Shown here: positions 21,789 to 24,603 of the stretch, one piece after another
Position numbering within the stretch: the stretch's first letter is position 1
Layout of the letters: every line of letters begins with the position of its first letter
From: Alphaproteobacteria bacterium
GTDB taxonomy: Bacteria; Pseudomonadota; Alphaproteobacteria; GCA-2731375
Assembly: GCA_030746295.1 (NCBI GenBank)
Contig: JASLMY010000042.1
Span: 1-24,603 of the forward strand
Direction: 5' to 3'
DNA length: 24,603 nucleotides
Notes under the pieces: model-generated
What the model was told of the DNA's origin: nothing
What the model saw: only the letters and a program-made list of their open reading frames with translations
Database searches by the model: none
Translations under genes and position numbers: made by a program

Positions 21789-24155
21789 TCAAGTGGCGGG
21801 TTGTCGGTCGATGGCGGCGAGAACCCGCTCGGGCGTCGCAGGAATCCGCGCGATGCGGCCACCGGAAGGCAGAATCGCATCGTTGATCGCGTTCAGCACC
21901 GCGGCCGAGGCGCCGGCGGTGCCCAGCTCGCCAATTCCCTTGGCGCCGAGCTCGGTGTCGGGGACCGGCCGGCCCGGGACCGACAGGATCTCGATCTCCG
22001 GTATCTCGGCCGCCATCGGCACCAGGTAGTCGGCAAGCGAGGCGTTCAGCAACTGACCCTCGCCGTCATAGCGGCATTCCTCGTAGAGCGCAGCACCCAG
22101 GCCCTGCACGACGCCGCCCCGGATCTGGGCCTCGGCCAGCATCGGATTGATGAGCGTCGCGCATTCGTGCGCTACCCAATGGCCCAGCAGCGTAACGAAG
22201 CCGGTCATCGGGTCGACTTCCAAATGAGCCGCCTGCACGCCGATACCGACATTGCCGGCGCCCGTCTGGGGCAGATAGTGGCGCACCACGGTCAGCTCCG
22301 GCTGTAGGCCCTGGGGCAGCAAGTGCTGGCGGAAGGTGGCGATCTCGGCGACCTCGGCGAGCGACATCCGCTCGCCGCTCGCGTCCGCGATCATGCCGCC
22401 TCGAATGTCGAGGTCAGCGGGCTCGCTTTGCAAAATCGCGCCGGCGAGCGCGAGGACGTTGTCGCGAAGCGCGCGGGACGCCCGCCAGGCGGCCTCACCG
22501 CCGATGGTGATCCCGCGCGAGGCAAAGGCGCCGCCGCCATAGGGGCTTTGGGCGCTATCGCCGCTCGTCACCTGGACGTCGTCGACGTCGACGCCCATCG
22601 CGGCGGCGACGATCTGGACCACCGCCGCATCTGTGCCTTGGCCCTGCTCGGTGATCGAGGGCGTGCAGCGGAGCCGGCCCGACGGCTCCAGCTTGACGAT
22701 GGCGCCGTCCTGGGTGCTGACCCGGATGCCGGCCTTGCCATAGCCCTCGGGCCCCGGTGCCGACAGCTCGACGAAGCTGGCGAGGCCCAGGCCGCGCCAG
22801 ATGCCCTGGCGGCGAAGCCGGGCCTGTTCCTGCCTGAGCGCGTCGAGCTTCACGCCCGCCAGCAGGGCCTCCAGGCAGTTGTCGAAGCCGGCCTCTTGGA
22901 AGTCGATGCCGGTGGCCGAGCGGGTCGGGCCATCTGCCGTGGAGACGTGGTTCAGGCGGCGCATCTCGACCGGATCGAGGCCGATCTCGGCCGCGCCCAA
23001 GTCTACCAAACGCTCGGTGACGGCGGTCGCCACCGGCTGGCCGACGGCACGGTAGTGGCCGACCATGTTCTTATTCTGGAAGACGATCCGAAGCCGGCCC
23101 CGGTGATGGGCATAGCGATAGGGGGCGCCGGTGGCGCGGATGACGTGCATGCCCTCGTTCAAGGTGCAGCGCGGATACTGCGAATAAGGACCGATCGGAA
23201 ACAGGTCGTCGACCTCCACGGCCAATATTCGACCCGAGGCGTCGAGCGCCATCCGGGCCCGGACACGGTGGTCGCGGGCGTGGATGTCGGATTGAAAGGC
23301 CTCGGTCCGGTCGGCCTGGTACTTGACCGGCCGCCCGACCAGGAGGCTGAGGGCACAAGCCGCGATCTCGTCGCCATAGAGCTGCAGCTTGATGCCGAAG
23401 GCGCCGCCGACGTCGGGGGCGACGACGCGGACCCGGTGCTCGGCAATGCCGAGCTGGCGGGCGTAGATGTCCTGTTGCTGGTGCGGCACCTGGTGCGATT
23501 GGTAGACCGTGAGCTGGCCTTCGCCGGCCTCCCAATCGGCGATGATGGCCCGCATTTCCAGCGGCACGCCCGTATGGCGGCCGAAGACGAAGCTCTCCTC
23601 GACGATCGCTTCGGCGTCGTCGAATGCGGTCTCGAGCTCACCGATCTCCACCGTGGTCTCGAAGCTCAGGTTCGACTTCAGGTTTTCGTGGATCAACGGC
23701 GCCGCGGTTCCGAGCGCCGCTTCCGGCTCGGCGACGGCAACGAGTGGCTGCCAGTCGATCTCGATTTGCTCGGCGGCGTCTTCGGCTTGCGCTCGACTGG
23801 CCGCCAGCACGGCGGCCACCGGTTCGCCCTGCCAGCAGGCCTTCTCCACCGCCATCGCGTGCTGCGGGGGCGACTTGAGCGAGGGGTAGAGGTCGTGCGT
23901 CGTGGTCCAGGGCCGGCAGACGGTCGCCAGTTCCGCCCCGGTGACGACGCGGAAGACGCCCGGTGCCGCACTCGCCGCCGCCGTGTCGACGGCGACAATG
24001 CGCGCATGGGCGTGCGGGCTGCGGTGGAAGGCTGCATGCAGCATTCCGGGCAGGGCCATGTCGTCGGTGTAGCGGCCGCGGCCGCGGACCAGGCGCTTGG
24101 CGCCGGCGCGCGGCAGCGATTGTCCGATCGGACCGGGCAGCGCCTCACTCGCCAT
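21789..24155 (-). CDS. Xanthine dehydrogenase-family molybdenum hydroxylase, large subunit (CoxL-like)
   Basis: A 788-residue Mo-cofactor subunit. GRGRYTDD near 25-32 and LHAAFHRSPHAHARI near 39-53 are the standard N-terminal a/b-hammerhead motifs. DVGGAFGIK (248-256) is the first Mo-cofactor loop. The catalytic glutamate is E743 in KGIGELGTAGA. The active-site loop that reads AYxCSFR in true CO dehydrogenase and AYRGAGR in form II reads HYRAVGQ here (367-373), so CO oxidation is very unlikely. The enzyme should hydroxylate an organic substrate such as an N-heterocycle, aldehyde or aromatic with water as oxygen donor. Its ATG overlaps the [2Fe-2S] gene by 11 nt. The FAD subunit is not in view and may lie to the right of the window. 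Confidence 0.92.
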   Translation of the reverse strand: MASEALPGPIGQSLPRAGAKRLVRGRGRYTDDMALPGMLHAAFHRSPHAHARIVAVDTAAASAAPGVFRVVTGAELATVCRPWTTTHDLYPSLKSPPQHAMAVEKACWQGEPVAAVLAASRAQAEDAAEQIEIDWQPLVAVAEPEAALGTAAPLIHENLKSNLSFETTVEIGELETAFDDAEAIVEESFVFGRHTGVPLEMRAIIADWEAGEGQLTVYQSHQVPHQQQDIYARQLGIAEHRVRVVAPDVGGAFGIKLQLYGDEIAACALSLLVGRPVKYQADRTEAFQSDIHARDHRVRARMALDASGRILAVEVDDLFPIGPYSQYPRCTLNEGMHVIRATGAPYRYAHHRGRLRIVFQNKNMVGHYRAVGQPVATAVTERLVDLGAAEIGLDPVEMRRLNHVSTADGPTRSATGIDFQEAGFDNCLEALLAGVKLDALRQEQARLRRQGIWRGLGLASFVELSAPGPEGYGKAGIRVSTQDGAIVKLEPSGRLRCTPSITEQGQGTDAAVVQIVAAAMGVDVDDVQVTSGDSAQSPYGGGAFASRGITIGGEAAWRASRALRDNVLALAGAILQSEPADLDIRGGMIADASGERMSLAEVAEIATFRQHLLPQGLQPELTVVRHYLPQTGAGNVGIGVQAAHLEVDPMTGFVTLLGHWVAHECATLINPMLAEAQIRGGVVQGLGAALYEECRYDGEGQLLNASLADYLVPMAAEIPEIEILSVPGRPVPDTELGAKGIGELGTAGASAAVLNAINDAILPSGGRIARIPATPERVLAAIDRQPAT

Positions 24156-24603
24156 CGCCCGAGGCCCCGAGCCGCTGTTGCAGCGTCGCCTCGATGGCCT
24201 CGACGATGGCCTGATAGCCGGTGCAGCGGCAGTAGTTGCCGGAGAGAAAGACGCGGATCTCCTGGCGGCTCATCTGCTTCTCTTGGTTCAGCAGCTCGGC
24301 CGCGGTCAGCAACATGCCGGGCGTGCAATAACCGCACTGCAGCGCGTTGAGCCGAACGAAGGCGTCCTGCAGGTCGGCGATCTCGCCGCTTTCGGAGAGG
24401 CCCTCGATGGTCTCGACGCTCGCGCCGTCCGCCTGCACCGCGAGTGTCAAGCAACCGCGCACCACCTCGCCGTCGAGACGCACCGTGCAGGCGCCGCAGA
24501 CGCCGTGCTCGCAGCCGAGGTGCGAGCCCGTGAGGCCGAGCTCGAGGCGCAGGAAGTCGACCAGGTGCTGGCGCACGGGAGCACGGGCCCGGACCGTGGC
24601 GCC
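24145..24603 (-). CDS. [2Fe-2S] small subunit of the Mo hydroxylase (CoxS-like), 5' end cut by window
   Basis: The frame is open to the window edge, so the true start lies outside; 152 residues are visible. The N-terminal plant-type cluster has C-x4-C-x2-C-x11-C (GCEHGVCGACTV, then GC). The second, helical cluster has CGYC and CRC (LQCGYCTPGM, then YCRCTGY). Both clusters are complete, giving an electron path from molybdenum to flavin. An internal GTG at 24576 could be taken as a start, but the upstream residues ATVRARAPV fit the family strand before LVDFLR. Its last codons overlap the large subunit start by 11 nt, so the two are surely co-translated. Confidence 0.93.
   Translation of the reverse strand, partial: GATVRARAPVRQHLVDFLRLELGLTGSHLGCEHGVCGACTVRLDGEVVRGCLTLAVQADGASVETIEGLSESGEIADLQDAFVRLNALQCGYCTPGMLLTAAELLNQEKQMSRQEIRVFLSGNYCRCTGYQAIVEAIEATLQQRLGASGDGE

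Noticed and set aside
22323..24350. A 675-codon open frame on the plus strand opposite the Mo hydroxylase genes
   Set aside because: It is a mirror of codon bias in GC-rich coding DNA; its translation has low-complexity G/A/D/R-rich runs and no family motif, while the opposite strand has full Mo hydroxylase motifs.
21789..24603. Carbon monoxide dehydrogenase
   Set aside because: The large subunit lacks the AYxCSFR loop with the copper-binding cysteine that defines true CO dehydrogenase.

Overview
This 24.6-kb window is a GC-rich (roughly two thirds G+C by eye), gene-dense block of catabolic and redox genes. I count 19 complete protein genes and one that runs off the right edge. The base composition, short intergenic gaps, Shine-Dalgarno sites and the mix of families (xanthine-dehydrogenase-family Mo hydroxylase, LLM flavin oxidoreductases, ACAD11-like dehydrogenases, an Old Yellow Enzyme of the demethylase type) suggest an alphaproteobacterium, perhaps Rhodospirillales-like. 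That placement is an inference; there is no rRNA or other phylogenetic marker here. I see no tRNA, CRISPR, transposase, phage gene, transporter or recognisable DNA-binding regulator.

Layout. (1) 53-6045, plus strand: NHL beta-propeller protein, zinc alcohol dehydrogenase, Old Yellow Enzyme/FAD fusion and ThDP-dependent enzyme. (2) 6137-11260, minus strand: FAD oxidoreductase, acyl-CoA ligase and bis-MGD molybdoenzyme, read leftward. (3) 11446-12063, plus strand: a lone isochorismatase-like cysteine hydrolase, divergent from block 2. (4) 12065-17675, minus strand: ArgD-like aminotransferase, GFA-type zinc protein, two LLM flavin monooxygenase-like proteins, a Tat-exported aldo/keto reductase with two predicted [4Fe-4S] clusters, and a four-helix membrane protein. 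(5) 17896-24603, minus strand: [2Fe-2S] subunit (partial), Mo hydroxylase large subunit, ACAD11-like acyl-CoA dehydrogenase, APH-type kinase, DUF6285-like protein and a second acyl-CoA dehydrogenase.

The clearest pathway logic is in block 5. The ACAD11-like dehydrogenase, APH-fold kinase and small DUF6285-like protein are packed 3-4 nt apart. They match the parts of mammalian ACAD10/11 and of the Pseudomonas levulinate genes lvaABC, which remove a 4-hydroxyl group from acyl-CoAs by way of a 4-phospho intermediate. The second acyl-CoA dehydrogenase could then start beta-oxidation. The Mo hydroxylase just upstream could supply an oxidised substrate, and the acyl-CoA ligase in block 2 could supply CoA esters; both links are inference.

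The second notable unit is the Tat-exported, Fe-S-bearing aldo/keto reductase with its membrane partner, which looks like a membrane-linked periplasmic redox system rather than a normal cytosolic NADPH enzyme. Intergenic regions hold several inverted repeats and a few weak promoter matches. No gap exceeds 220 bp.
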